Source: an uncultured Propionibacteriaceae bacterium
Lineage (GTDB): Bacteria > Actinomycetota > Actinomycetes > Propionibacteriales > Propionibacteriaceae
DNA length: 14,602 nucleotides
Assembly (NCBI GenBank): GCA_937988865.1
Contig: CALKHV010000077.1
Location: forward strand, 1 to 14,602
Direction: 5' to 3'
The notes below the pieces were generated by a model, which saw nothing but the letters and a program-made list of their open reading frames with translations, searched no databases and was not told where the DNA came from. This document shows positions 1 through 6,669 of the stretch, one piece after another (the first letter of the stretch is position 1; each line of letters opens with the position of its first letter). The position numbers were made by a program, and so were the translations under genes.

Positions 1-1531
1 TGATGATCGGGGTGTCCATGAGGGTGCCGGCCGAGCCGTAGTTGGTGATGGTGAAGGTTCCGCCGCTCAACTCGTCCGGGGTGACCTTGTTGCCACGGGT
101 CCGCGCTGCGAGATCGGCGATCTTCTTGGCCAGGCCCGCGATGTTGAGGTCGCCGGCGTCCTTGACGACCGGCACGAGCAGCCCCTTGTCGGTGTCGACC
201 GCGACGCCGATGTGCTCGGCATCGTTGTAGGTGATCGTTCCGGCCTCGGTGTCGATGGTCGCGTTGACGACGGGGAACTGCTTGAGCGCCTCGATGCACG
301 CCTTCGTGATGAACGGCAGGTACGACAGACCGACGCCCTCGCGGGCCCTGAAATCGTCCTTCACCTGGGCGCGCAGCCGGGAGATCATCGACATGTCGAC
401 TTCGACCGTCGCCGTCAGCTGGGCGCTGACCTGCAGCGACTCAACCATGCGCTTGGCGATGGTGGCGCGCAGGCGGCTCATCTTCTCGGTCGTCCCGCGC
501 TTGGACGCGTCCGCGGACGCCGGAGCGGCGGGGGCGGCTGCCACGGGGGCGGCAACGGCTGCAGGGGCCGGCACGGCGGCGGCCGCCTGGGCCACCCTGG
601 CTGCCTCGGCGGCGGCGAGGACGTCCTGCTTGCGGATGCGTCCACCGACGCCGGTGCCCTTGATGGACGCCAGATCGACCTTGTGCTCGGCCGCGAGTTT
701 ACGGACGAGGGGCGTGATGTAGGAGTCGATGTCGGCCGCGCGGCGGGGCTCGGTCGCGACAGGGGCCGGCTCGGCGACGGGGGCAGGGGGAGCGACCGGC
801 GCAGGTGCGGGCGGTGCGACGGGTGCGGGCGGTGCAACGGGTGCGGGCGGTGCGACGGGTGCCGGTGCCGCCACCGGGGCGGGCGGTGCCGGGGGTGCGA
901 CAGGTGCGGGCGCGGCGCCGGCTTCACCGATCACGCCGAGCACGGCGCCCACCGGGGCGACCTCGTCCTCATGGACGCGGATCTCGAGCAACGTACCGGC
1001 TGCGGGCGCCGGGATCTCGGTGTCGACCTTGTCGGTCGAGACCTCGAGGATCGGCTCGTCGGCCTCCACCTGCTCGCCGACGGCCTTCAGCCAGCGCGAG
1101 ACCGTGCCCTCGGTCACGCTCTCGCCGAGGGCGGGGAGGACGATATTGGTGCCCGATGCGGCCGTGGGCGCGGCCGCGACCGGGGCGGGCGCCACAGGTG
1201 CAGGGGCGGGTGCAGGCGCAGGAGGCGCGGCGACCGGCGCCGCGACCGGGGCAGGAGCCTCGACGACGGGCGCGGCGGCAGCAGGCGCTGCGCTGGCGTC
1301 CCCGATGATGCCCAGGACGGCGCCCACCGGGGCGACCTCGTCCTCGGCCACGGTGATCTCGAGCAGGACGCCGGCAGCCGGGGAAGGGATCTCGGTGTCG
1401 ACCTTGTCGGTGGAGACCTCGAGCAACGGCTCGTCGACCTCGACGGTGTCACCCACTTGCTTCAACCAACGTGAGACGGTGCCTTCGGTGACGCTTTCGC
1501 CCAGGGCCGGGAGGGTGACAGGGGTCGACAT
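1..1531 (-). CDS. sucB: Dihydrolipoamide acyltransferase (E2 of 2-oxoacid dehydrogenase), 3' end outside window
   Basis: E2 core subunit of the 2-oxoglutarate and/or pyruvate dehydrogenase complex: it moves the acyl group from E1 to CoA on a swinging lipoyl arm, in the cytoplasm. About 510 codons are visible. Lipoyl domain 1 covers residues 1-76 (lipoylated Lys43 in STDKVDTE) and lipoyl domain 2 about 130-203 (Lys168). Ala/Pro linkers follow each. The peripheral subunit-binding domain, which docks E1 and E3, starts near Val276 (VRKLAAEHKVDLASIKGTG). The acyltransferase domain begins next and is cut at TNYGSAGTLMDTPII, before the expected catalytic HxxxDG motif. ATG at 1531 is chosen because AAGGAG precedes it at good spacing and the first lipoyl domain starts directly. 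Actinobacterial E2 proteins of this type (DlaT/SucB/AceF) often serve both complexes, so the substrate is not settled. It lies 61 bp after lpdA, the E3 gene. Confidence 0.95.
   Translation of the reverse strand, partial: MSTPVTLPALGESVTEGTVSRWLKQVGDTVEVDEPLLEVSTDKVDTEIPSPAAGVLLEITVAEDEVAPVGAVLGIIGDASAAPAAAAPVVEAPAPVAAPVAAPPAPAPAPAPVAPAPVAAAPTAASGTNIVLPALGESVTEGTVSRWLKAVGEQVEADEPILEVSTDKVDTEIPAPAAGTLLEIRVHEDEVAPVGAVLGVIGEAGAAPAPVAPPAPPAPVAAPAPVAPPAPVAPPAPVAPPAPAPVAPPAPVAEPAPVATEPRRAADIDSYITPLVRKLAAEHKVDLASIKGTGVGGRIRKQDVLAAAEAARVAQAAAAVPAPAAVAAPVAAAPAAPASADASKRGTTEKMSRLRATIAKRMVESLQVSAQLTATVEVDMSMISRLRAQVKDDFRAREGVGLSYLPFITKACIEALKQFPVVNATIDTEAGTITYNDAEHIGVAVDTDKGLLVPVVKDAGDLNIAGLAKKIADLAARTRGNKVTPDELSGGTFTITNYGSAGTLMDTPII
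803..856. repeat. Three 18-bp tandem units in the sucB linker
   Basis: Three consecutive 18-bp units (803-820, 821-838, 839-856) of the form GGGTGCGGGCGGTGCGAC with one or two differences. Read on the minus strand each encodes the hexapeptide VAPPAP, part of the flexible Ala/Pro linker between lipoyl domain 2 and the subunit-binding domain. The unit number could vary between strains by slippage. Confidence 0.85.
942..1345. repeat. Direct repeats from the duplicated lipoyl domains
   Basis: The two lipoyl-domain coding segments keep long exact matches: 29 bp at 942-970 equals 1317-1345, and 26 bp at 1011-1036 equals 1386-1411. The spacing (about 375 bp) is one lipoyl domain plus linker. This reflects domain duplication kept similar by conversion or strong selection; recombination between copies would delete one lipoyl domain in frame. 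Confidence 0.8.
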
Positions 1532-1570
1532 GGTGTGGAGCTCCTTCGCTACGCCAACGGAATCACGTTC

Positions 1571-1576
1571 ACACTA
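1571..1576 (-). promoter_or_regulatory. Possible -10 element for sucB
   Basis: On the minus strand TAGTGT lies 40 nt before the sucB start in the 61-bp gap after lpdA. No convincing -35 was seen at 17 bp. It suggests sucB may have its own promoter besides read-through from lpdA. Confidence 0.3.
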
Positions 1577-1592
1577 TCCCCAAACACCGGCG

Positions 1593-3002
1593 TCAGTGCG
1601 CGTGCAGCGGACGTCCCGCCAAAGCCATCGCAGCCTCTCCGAGGGCCTCACCCAGGGTGGGGTGGGCGTGCACGAGGGACGCCAGGTCGTCGGGGAAGGC
1701 GTCCCAACTGGTCACGAGTTGCGCCTCGCCCACCAATTCCGACACCCCTTCCCCGACCACGTGGACGCCGAGGATCGGCCCGTCCTTGCGTCGCACGAGC
1801 TTGACCAGCCCGGATGTCCGGAGGATCTGCGCGCGTCCATTGCCGCCCAAGCCGTACTCGATGGTCTCGACTTTGCCCCCCGCCATCGCCTGGGCCTCGG
1901 TGAGCCCGACCGACACGATCTCCGGGAAGCTGTAGGTGACGCGGGGGATGTCGGCGTCCGGCACGAGCACGGGACGCGTGGTCGTGCGTCCGAGGGAGTT
2001 GGCGATGCGTTCGGCGACGAACAGTCCGTGGGCGAACCCGCGGTGGGCAAGCTGCGGCCCGGCGACCAGGTCACCGACGGCGAACACGCCCGGGACGCTC
2101 GTCATGAGCGCGCGGTCGACCACCACGTGCCCCCGATCGAGCCGGACCCCGGCCTCCTCGAACCCCGTCCCCGACGAGTTCGGTCCGCGTCCGACTGCCA
2201 CCAGCACCAGGTCGGCCTCGATGGCCAGGTTCGTCTCGAGTTCGACGCGGACGCCGTCCTCGCGCACCTCGATCGTCCGCATGGGCGCCGAGGTCACCAC
2301 GTTGATGCCCCGTCTCGCGAACGTGCGTTCCAGGATCCGCGAGATCGCCGGCTCCTCGTTGGGTACGAGCCGCGGGAGTGCTTCGACGATCGAGACGTCA
2401 ACGCCGAAGGAGCGCCAGGCGCTCGCGAGTTCGACGCCGATCACGCCCCCGCCGAGCACGACCGCGCTCGCAGGGAGTTCATCGAGCCACAGCGCGTGGT
2501 CGCTGGTGAGCACCCGGACGCCGTCGATGTCGAGCCCCATCGTCTTCGGCAACGACCCTGTGGCCAGCACGACCGTGCGTCCCCGGACGACCCCCTCGCC
2601 CGATGCACCCGTGTCGATGCCGAGGCCGTCCGCGTCGCGGACGAGGCGTCCGGTGGCGTGCACGAGGTGGACGCCCCGCTTGGCGACGAGACCTGACAGC
2701 CCCCCGTACAGGCGGTCGACGACAGCGCGTGAGTACTGGTTCAGGGCCGGTGCGTCGATCCCCTCGAAGGTGGATCGGACGCCGACAGCCGCCCCGTCGC
2801 GGGCTGCGTCCGCGACGGCCGCCGCGTGGAGCACCGCCTTCGTCGGGATGCACCCCCGGTGCAGGCAGGTGCCGCCCACCTTGTCGGATTCGACCAGAGC
2901 GACCGACAGTCCCAGTTGCGCGCCCCGGAGAGCGGCCGCGTAGCCCCCGCTACCGGCACCGAGCACCACCAGGTCGAACGGCGTCTTGTCGTTGGTCGTC
3001 AT
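1593..3002 (-). CDS. lpdA: Dihydrolipoyl dehydrogenase (E3)
   Basis: FAD-dependent disulfide oxidoreductase that re-oxidises dihydrolipoyl groups and reduces NAD+. It is shared by the 2-oxoacid dehydrogenases and the glycine cleavage system. The protein has 469 residues, normal for the family. Seen: N-terminal FAD dinucleotide motif GAGSGG (16-21); redox disulfide Cys46/Cys51 in GGTCLHRGCIPTK; ATGS at 147-150; NAD-binding GGGVIG at 184-189; the second FAD motif FAVGDL; and the C-terminal dyad His447/Glu452 in HAHPTLGEALGE, which completes the partner subunit's active site. ATG at 3002 fits the family N-terminus; a weak GAAAAG lies upstream. It sits directly before sucB on the same strand, so E3 and E2 are probably co-expressed. 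It diverges from the small gene at 3037 with only 34 bp between start codons. Confidence 0.97.
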   Translation of the reverse strand: MTTNDKTPFDLVVLGAGSGGYAAALRGAQLGLSVALVESDKVGGTCLHRGCIPTKAVLHAAAVADAARDGAAVGVRSTFEGIDAPALNQYSRAVVDRLYGGLSGLVAKRGVHLVHATGRLVRDADGLGIDTGASGEGVVRGRTVVLATGSLPKTMGLDIDGVRVLTSDHALWLDELPASAVVLGGGVIGVELASAWRSFGVDVSIVEALPRLVPNEEPAISRILERTFARRGINVVTSAPMRTIEVREDGVRVELETNLAIEADLVLVAVGRGPNSSGTGFEEAGVRLDRGHVVVDRALMTSVPGVFAVGDLVAGPQLAHRGFAHGLFVAERIANSLGRTTTRPVLVPDADIPRVTYSFPEIVSVGLTEAQAMAGGKVETIEYGLGGNGRAQILRTSGLVKLVRRKDGPILGVHVVGEGVSELVGEAQLVTSWDAFPDDLASLVHAHPTLGEALGEAAMALAGRPLHAH

Positions 3003-3031
3003 GACGTCATCTTTTCAGCTCGGGCACAATG
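3001..3031. promoter_or_regulatory. Compact divergent promoter region between lpdA and the 3037 gene
   Basis: Plus strand: TGACGT (3002-3007), 17 bp, CACAAT (3025-3030), then 6 nt to the GTG at 3037, the geometry of a leaderless actinobacterial promoter. Minus strand: CATTGT (3031-3026) overlaps the same element and could serve lpdA. A perfect 10-bp palindrome ATGACGTCAT (3001-3010) covers the lpdA start codon. Assignment is by pattern only. Confidence 0.45.
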
Positions 3032-3036
3032 GGCCT

Positions 3037-3372
3037 GTGGGTTGGCTGAAGCGACGCGTGTCGAAGTCCCGGGCAGACGTGAAGGTCCGAAGTGAGGACC
3101 GCGAGCTCGACGATGCCCTGCGCGAGCACCTGGAGTCGTTCATCGCCACCCGCAAGGGGGTCGAAGCCTGGGTCGAGACGCCGACGAGCTTCAACAAGGC
3201 GTCCATCCTGCTCATCGCCGCAGACGGCGAATGGACGCGCAGGAGCGTCCCCTCGACGGCATGGGCGCACAAGCTGGCCGAACGGCACAGCCTTCCCAGC
3301 TACGACGCGGGGGTGGTCGGGTACCCGCAGCGGATGCGGGACTGGAACGCGCGTCAGAAGCGGGCCCGCTGA
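3037..3372 (+). CDS. Small conserved actinobacterial protein of unknown function
   Basis: A 111-residue soluble, basic protein. I recognise it only as a family found near lpdA/pepA in actinobacteria, sometimes labelled 'oxidoreductase' without a visible basis. There is no signal peptide, membrane segment or cofactor motif. Notable stretches are the charged SEDRELDDALREHLESF near the N-terminus, the central ADGEWTRRSVPS, and the C-terminal VGYPQRMRDWNARQK, which look like the conserved core. GTG at 3037 is preferred over in-frame upstream starts because a -10-like CACAAT ends 6 nt before it (leaderless start) and upstream starts would overlap lpdA. It ends 18 bp from the convergent pepA stop. 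Real coding is likely; the function is unknown. Confidence 0.75.
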   Translation: MGWLKRRVSKSRADVKVRSEDRELDDALREHLESFIATRKGVEAWVETPTSFNKASILLIAADGEWTRRSVPSTAWAHKLAERHSLPSYDAGVVGYPQRMRDWNARQKRAR

Positions 3373-3390
3373 ACCACCCCCCCGTCGGGC

Positions 3391-4875
3391 TCAGCCCTGC
3401 AGGGCCGCGGCGAGTGCCACGAGCGTCCGCACAGCGGCACCCGTGCCTCCGGCGGGCACGTAGTCGTACTCCTTACCCGCGTTCCATGCGGGGCCGGCGA
3501 TGTCGAGGTGTGCCCAGGGCAGGTCGCCGGTGAACTTCTGCAGGAACGCGGCGGCGATGAGTGCGCCGCCTTCCCTCGGTCCGCCCGACTTGCAGTCGGC
3601 GACCTTCGAATCCAGTTCCTTGCGCAGGTGCTCGGGAATCGGGAGCTGCCAGACCTCCTCGCCCGCGACCTCAGCGGCGTCCAGGACGATGTCGGCCGTC
3701 GCGTCGTCGGACGCCATGAGTCCCGCCGTTCGCGTGCCCAGTGCGATCATGCAGGCGCCGGTCAGGGTCGCGACGTCGACGATCAGGCCGGGGGAGTCCT
3801 GGACGCTGCGCGTGAGCGCGTCTGCCATGACCAGGCGTCCCTCGGCGTCGCAGTTGACGTTCTCGACGGTCATGCCGCCGAACATCGTGAGCACGTCACT
3901 CGGACGGTAGGCGGTGTCGGACGGCAGGTTCTCGGCCATGGCTGCGTAGGCCGTGACCCAGACGTTGTACCCGAGGGCCGCGATGGCCTTGACGGCCGCG
4001 AGCACGGCCGCCGCCCCCGACATGTCGCACTTCATCGTGTACATGCCGTCAGCCGGCTTGAGGTTCAGGCCGCCCGAGTCGAACGTGATGCCCTTGCCCA
4101 CGAGGTTCAGGTGGAACTTGGCGCCGCGCGGGTGGTAGTCGACGCGCATCAGTCGCGGCTTGCGGCTCGATCCCTGGCCGACGGCGAGGATGCCGCCGTA
4201 TCCCTGCTTCTCGAGTGCCTGTTCGTCCAGCACCTCGATGTCGACCTTCGTCGACTTGAGGTGTTCCTTCGCCAGGGCGGCGAAGCTGGCGGGGTACAGG
4301 GCGTTCGCCGGCGTGTTGATCCAGTCACGGGCGGTGCAGACCGCGGCCGCGATCTCGCGCGCGACGTCGACGGCATCCCTGGCGTCCCCGCGGGTCGAGG
4401 CCGAGACGATCTCGACGGCCGTGACGCCGGGCTTCGGGGCGACGCCCGAGACCTTGGCGAACGTGTAGGCGCCGAGCACCGCGCCCTCGGCTGCCGCCTT
4501 GACGAGTTCGGGGTCGGTGGTCTCGAGGCTCACCGCCACGCGCAGCCCGGTCGAAGTGCCCCGGGACGCCAGCTCGCGCACGGCGGCACCCGTGCTGCGC
4601 CGCACCTGTTCGGGGGTGGTGTCGGCGTCCCCGAGGCCGACGACGACGAGTCGCTGCCCGCTCGAGGGCAGGACGACCACCTTGGACGGATCGCTGCTCG
4701 CGCCGAGATCCAGGGCCAGTTCGAGGACGCTTGTCGAGAAGCGACGCGCGAGTGCCTTTTCGAGTTCGGGGGTGACGCCGACCAGCGTCGGCGTGGCGCC
4801 CACCAACCCGACGATGACGGCGTCGGCCTTGTCGGACGGTTGTTTGACCAGTTCGAGGGTGGGGATCGCAGACAT
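3391..4875 (-). CDS. pepA: Leucyl aminopeptidase (M17 family)
   Basis: Cytoplasmic two-metal aminopeptidase of family M17 that removes N-terminal residues from peptides during protein turnover. It has 494 residues, the usual size: an N-terminal alpha/beta domain (about 1-170) and a C-terminal catalytic domain. Metal-ligand and catalytic positions are present: Lys261 and Asp266 in GKGITFDSGGLNLKP, Lys273, Asp284 in KCDMSGAAAV, and Asp343, Glu345 and Arg347 in the signature segment. That signature reads NCDAEGRL (341-348) instead of the usual NTDAEGRL, so Thr is replaced by Cys342 between unchanged catalytic residues. ATG at 4875 follows GAAAGG at suitable spacing. It is a single gene, convergent with the 3037 gene and divergent from gcvT over 162 bp. 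Confidence 0.95.
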   Translation of the reverse strand: MSAIPTLELVKQPSDKADAVIVGLVGATPTLVGVTPELEKALARRFSTSVLELALDLGASSDPSKVVVLPSSGQRLVVVGLGDADTTPEQVRRSTGAAVRELASRGTSTGLRVAVSLETTDPELVKAAAEGAVLGAYTFAKVSGVAPKPGVTAVEIVSASTRGDARDAVDVAREIAAAVCTARDWINTPANALYPASFAALAKEHLKSTKVDIEVLDEQALEKQGYGGILAVGQGSSRKPRLMRVDYHPRGAKFHLNLVGKGITFDSGGLNLKPADGMYTMKCDMSGAAAVLAAVKAIAALGYNVWVTAYAAMAENLPSDTAYRPSDVLTMFGGMTVENVNCDAEGRLVMADALTRSVQDSPGLIVDVATLTGACMIALGTRTAGLMASDDATADIVLDAAEVAGEEVWQLPIPEHLRKELDSKVADCKSGGPREGGALIAAAFLQKFTGDLPWAHLDIAGPAWNAGKEYDYVPAGGTGAAVRTLVALAAALQG

Positions 4876-4974
4876 GCGGCGGGCCTTTCGTGAGTGCGGT
4901 GCGGTAGTCGGTTGTCAGGCTACCCGGGGAGGTCGTCCGCAGTCAGCCGCGCCGTCGAGACCCGGCGTGTGCGA

Positions 4975-4980
4975 TAGCGT
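4975..4980 (+). promoter_or_regulatory. Possible -10 element for gcvT
   Basis: TAGCGT lies 57 nt before the gcvT start in the 162-bp pepA/gcvT divergent gap. The -35 side is weak. No glycine-riboswitch-like pair of aptamers was recognised in this gap. Confidence 0.3.
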
Positions 4981-5000
4981 CGGAAGGGCAAGTTCGTCGC

Positions 5001-5018
5001 CCGGACGCCGGCGTCCGG
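5001..5018. repeat. Perfect 18-bp palindrome in the gcvT leader
   Basis: CCGGACGCCGGCGTCCGG is fully self-complementary and lies 19 bp before the gcvT ATG, just before its ribosome binding site. It contains the genome-favoured hexamer GGACGC and its complement head to head. It could be a dimeric-regulator operator or an RNA hairpin limiting initiation; with no loop bases, the DNA reading is somewhat more natural. Confidence 0.6.
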
Positions 5019-5037
5019 CCCGTTGCGAGGAGACTCC

Positions 5038-6141
5038 ATGTCCGACCTGCTCACCAGCCCGCTCCACGACCGCCATGTCGCGGCCGGCGCCAAGTTCGGG
5101 GAGTTCGGTGGGTGGTCGATGCCGCTGGAGTACGCGGGCGGCGGCGTGGTCGCCGAGCACACGGCGGTGCGCGAACGCGTCGGCCTCTTCGATGTCTCCC
5201 ACCTCGGCAAGGCCCTGGTCACGGGCCCCGGGGCAGTCGACTTCCTCAATCGGTGCCTCACGAACGACCTGCGCAGGATCGGCCCCGGTCAGGCCCAGTA
5301 CTCGATGCTCTGCAACGACGACGGTGGCGTCGTCGACGACCTGATCTGCTACGTCCGGGGTGAGGACGAGGTCTTCCTCATCCCGAACGCCGCCAACTGC
5401 GCGACGGTCGTCGCCACCCTGCAGTCGCTCGCCCCTGCAGGAGTCGAGATCGTCGACCAGCACCGGGACCACGCGGTCCTGGCCGTCCAGGGGACGCACA
5501 GCGACGAGGTCCTGGCGTCCATGGGTCTGCCCACCGACATCGACTACATGGGGTTCGCCGTCGTCGGGCACGCGTCCGACAGCTACACCGTCTGTCGCAC
5601 CGGCTACACCGGTGAGAAGGGGTTCGAACTCGTCGTGCCGAGCGCGCACGCACCCGGGATCTGGGACGCGGTCATGGCCGCGGGCGAGCCTTTCGGCATC
5701 CGTCCCTGTGGCCTCGGCGCGCGGGACACCCTGCGCACCGAGATGGGCTACTCACTGCACGGGAATGACATCTCACCCTGGATCAACCCCGTCGAGGCAG
5801 GCCTGTCGTGGGCGGTCGGGTGGAAGAAGGACGACTTCATCGGCGCGGGCGCCCTGCGTCAGGTCAGGGCCGAAGGACCGGACCGGCGGATGCGAGGGCT
5901 CAAGGCCCTCGGACGCGGGATCCCTCGTCATGACATGCGCCTGGTGGACTCCGAGGGCGAAGACATCGGTGTCGTCACCTCGGGAACCTTCTCGCCGACG
6001 CTCAAGCTGGGTATCGGGTTGGCCCTCGTGGACGCCCGCTTCGGCGTCGGCGACACCGTCGGGGTGCTGGTGCGCAACCGCGTCGAACAGTTCGAGGTGG
6101 TCAAGCCGCCGTTCGTCCAGCCGCAGGTGCGCGAGGACTGA
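5038..6141 (+). CDS. gcvT: Aminomethyltransferase, T protein of the glycine cleavage system
   Basis: Transfers the aminomethyl carbon from lipoylated H protein to tetrahydrofolate, releasing ammonia and forming 5,10-methylene-THF. It has 367 residues, normal for GcvT. Seen: N-terminal FGGWSMPLEY (23-32); FDVSHLGK; the folate-site Asp pair in NDDGGVVDDLI (Asp100/101); RTGYTGEKGFEL at 187-198; GARDTLRTEMGYSLHGNDI; and C-terminal VTSGTFSPTLKLGIGLALV. ATG at 5038 is chosen over an in-frame TTG at 5023: AGGAG sits 5 nt upstream and the protein then begins MSDLLTSPLHDRH, as expected. gcvP and gcvH are not in the window; lpdA here can supply the L protein. The next plus-strand gene starts 31 bp after the stop and has its own -10-like element. 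Confidence 0.96.
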   Translation: MSDLLTSPLHDRHVAAGAKFGEFGGWSMPLEYAGGGVVAEHTAVRERVGLFDVSHLGKALVTGPGAVDFLNRCLTNDLRRIGPGQAQYSMLCNDDGGVVDDLICYVRGEDEVFLIPNAANCATVVATLQSLAPAGVEIVDQHRDHAVLAVQGTHSDEVLASMGLPTDIDYMGFAVVGHASDSYTVCRTGYTGEKGFELVVPSAHAPGIWDAVMAAGEPFGIRPCGLGARDTLRTEMGYSLHGNDISPWINPVEAGLSWAVGWKKDDFIGAGALRQVRAEGPDRRMRGLKALGRGIPRHDMRLVDSEGEDIGVVTSGTFSPTLKLGIGLALVDARFGVGDTVGVLVRNRVEQFEVVKPPFVQPQVRED

Positions 6142-6159
6142 TCCGTCGGGCAGGTCGGG

Positions 6160-6165
6160 TAGCCT
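6160..6165 (+). promoter_or_regulatory. Probable leaderless -10 element for the 6173 gene
   Basis: TAGCCT followed by 7 nt and then ATG. No Shine-Dalgarno sequence is present between them, so transcription would start at or next to the start codon. It lies in the 31-bp gap after gcvT. Confidence 0.45.
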
Positions 6166-6172
6166 GACGCGC

Positions 6173-6481
6173 ATGCCACGCCGCCTCGCCCACGCCGCCC
6201 TGGCCCTCGCCGGGATCGGTCTGCTGGTCTGGGGGCTCGTCTTCAACCCGCGCATCGCGTGCCGCGGCGTCCAGATGTATCCCGGCGATGTCTGCACGAA
6301 GAACACCTTCAGCCAACTCAACTCCGACCAGGTGCAGACCTACGAGCAGCGGCTCCACGCCGCGCAGCAGTCCCAGCCGGTGCTGATCGGGTTGGGCCTC
6401 GTGGTGGCTGCGTTCGGGATCGTCCTGCTGGTGCTCGACGTCCGGCGGACTCAGGCCTCGTCGAGCGCCATCGGGCCGTAA
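6173..6481 (+). CDS. Small two-helix membrane protein with MYPGDVC motif
   Basis: A 102-residue protein with two predicted membrane helices, about 7-24 and 69-89, and a roughly 45-residue loop between them. The basic start (MPRRLAH) and basic VRR after helix 2 put both ends in the cytoplasm, so the loop faces outward. The loop holds Cys30 and Cys41 in CRGVQMYPGDVC, suitable for a disulfide. I recall similar 'M-x-PGD-x-C' loops in small actinobacterial membrane proteins of unknown function. It was identified by codon usage, the -10-like element just upstream and its hydrophobicity pattern. The last 31 bp overlap the convergent gene at 6451-6669. The function is unknown; co-transcription with gcvT is also possible. 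Confidence 0.75.
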   Translation: MPRRLAHAALALAGIGLLVWGLVFNPRIACRGVQMYPGDVCTKNTFSQLNSDQVQTYEQRLHAAQQSQPVLIGLGLVVAAFGIVLLVLDVRRTQASSSAIGP

Positions 6482-6669
6482 ACGAGTCGGTCCTCCTCGA
6501 ACAGGCTGACCCCGGTGACGCCCAGGTCGAGCAACTCGGGGTAGAACGCCGTGAGCCACTGCTCGGCCAACTTCTGGGTTTCGAACCTCTGCCCGACACC
6601 GGCGCCTTCGAGGTCGTCGTGCGTCAGCGCGGCACCGGGGGCCGGGTCTGCCGTCCAGAACCAGCCCAT
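6451..6669 (-). CDS. Small conserved protein coupled to the DUF3043 gene
   Basis: A 72-residue soluble acidic protein beginning MGWFWTADPAPG. The second half, RFETQKLAEQWL then ELLDLGVTGVSLFEEDRLVYGPMAL, resembles a small actinobacterial family of unknown function that I associate with DUF3043 neighbours. Its ATG overlaps the DUF3043 stop by one base (TGATG) and there is no good Shine-Dalgarno, so translation is probably coupled to the upstream gene. The coding end overlaps the convergent 6173 gene by 31 bp. No catalytic motif or membrane segment is visible. A shadow reading is unlikely given the family-like C-terminus and the exact coupling. Confidence 0.75.
   Translation of the reverse strand: MGWFWTADPAPGAALTHDDLEGAGVGQRFETQKLAEQWLTAFYPELLDLGVTGVSLFEEDRLVYGPMALDEA

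Noticed and set aside
803..856. CRISPR-like tandem repeats
   Set aside because: The units are contiguous with no spacers and encode an in-frame linker hexapeptide.
212..1474. Long plus-strand ORFs opposite sucB (also 729-2696)
   Set aside because: Their Gly/Arg/Ala or Ala/Thr/Gly-rich translations are antisense shadows of the E2 and E3 genes, whose motifs are unambiguous.
1593..3002. GGTCLHRGC instead of GGTCLNVGC in E3 as an anomaly
   Set aside because: I recall this variant as usual in actinobacterial Lpd proteins; both redox cysteines are in place.
3359..3370. Palindrome AGCGGGCCCGCT at the end of the 3037 gene as a terminator
   Set aside because: No loop bases and no T-tract; it is coding for most of its length, so support is too weak.
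4876..5037. Glycine riboswitch upstream of gcvT
   Set aside because: The gap is short and no aptamer-like conserved segments were recognised; only the 18-bp palindrome stands out.
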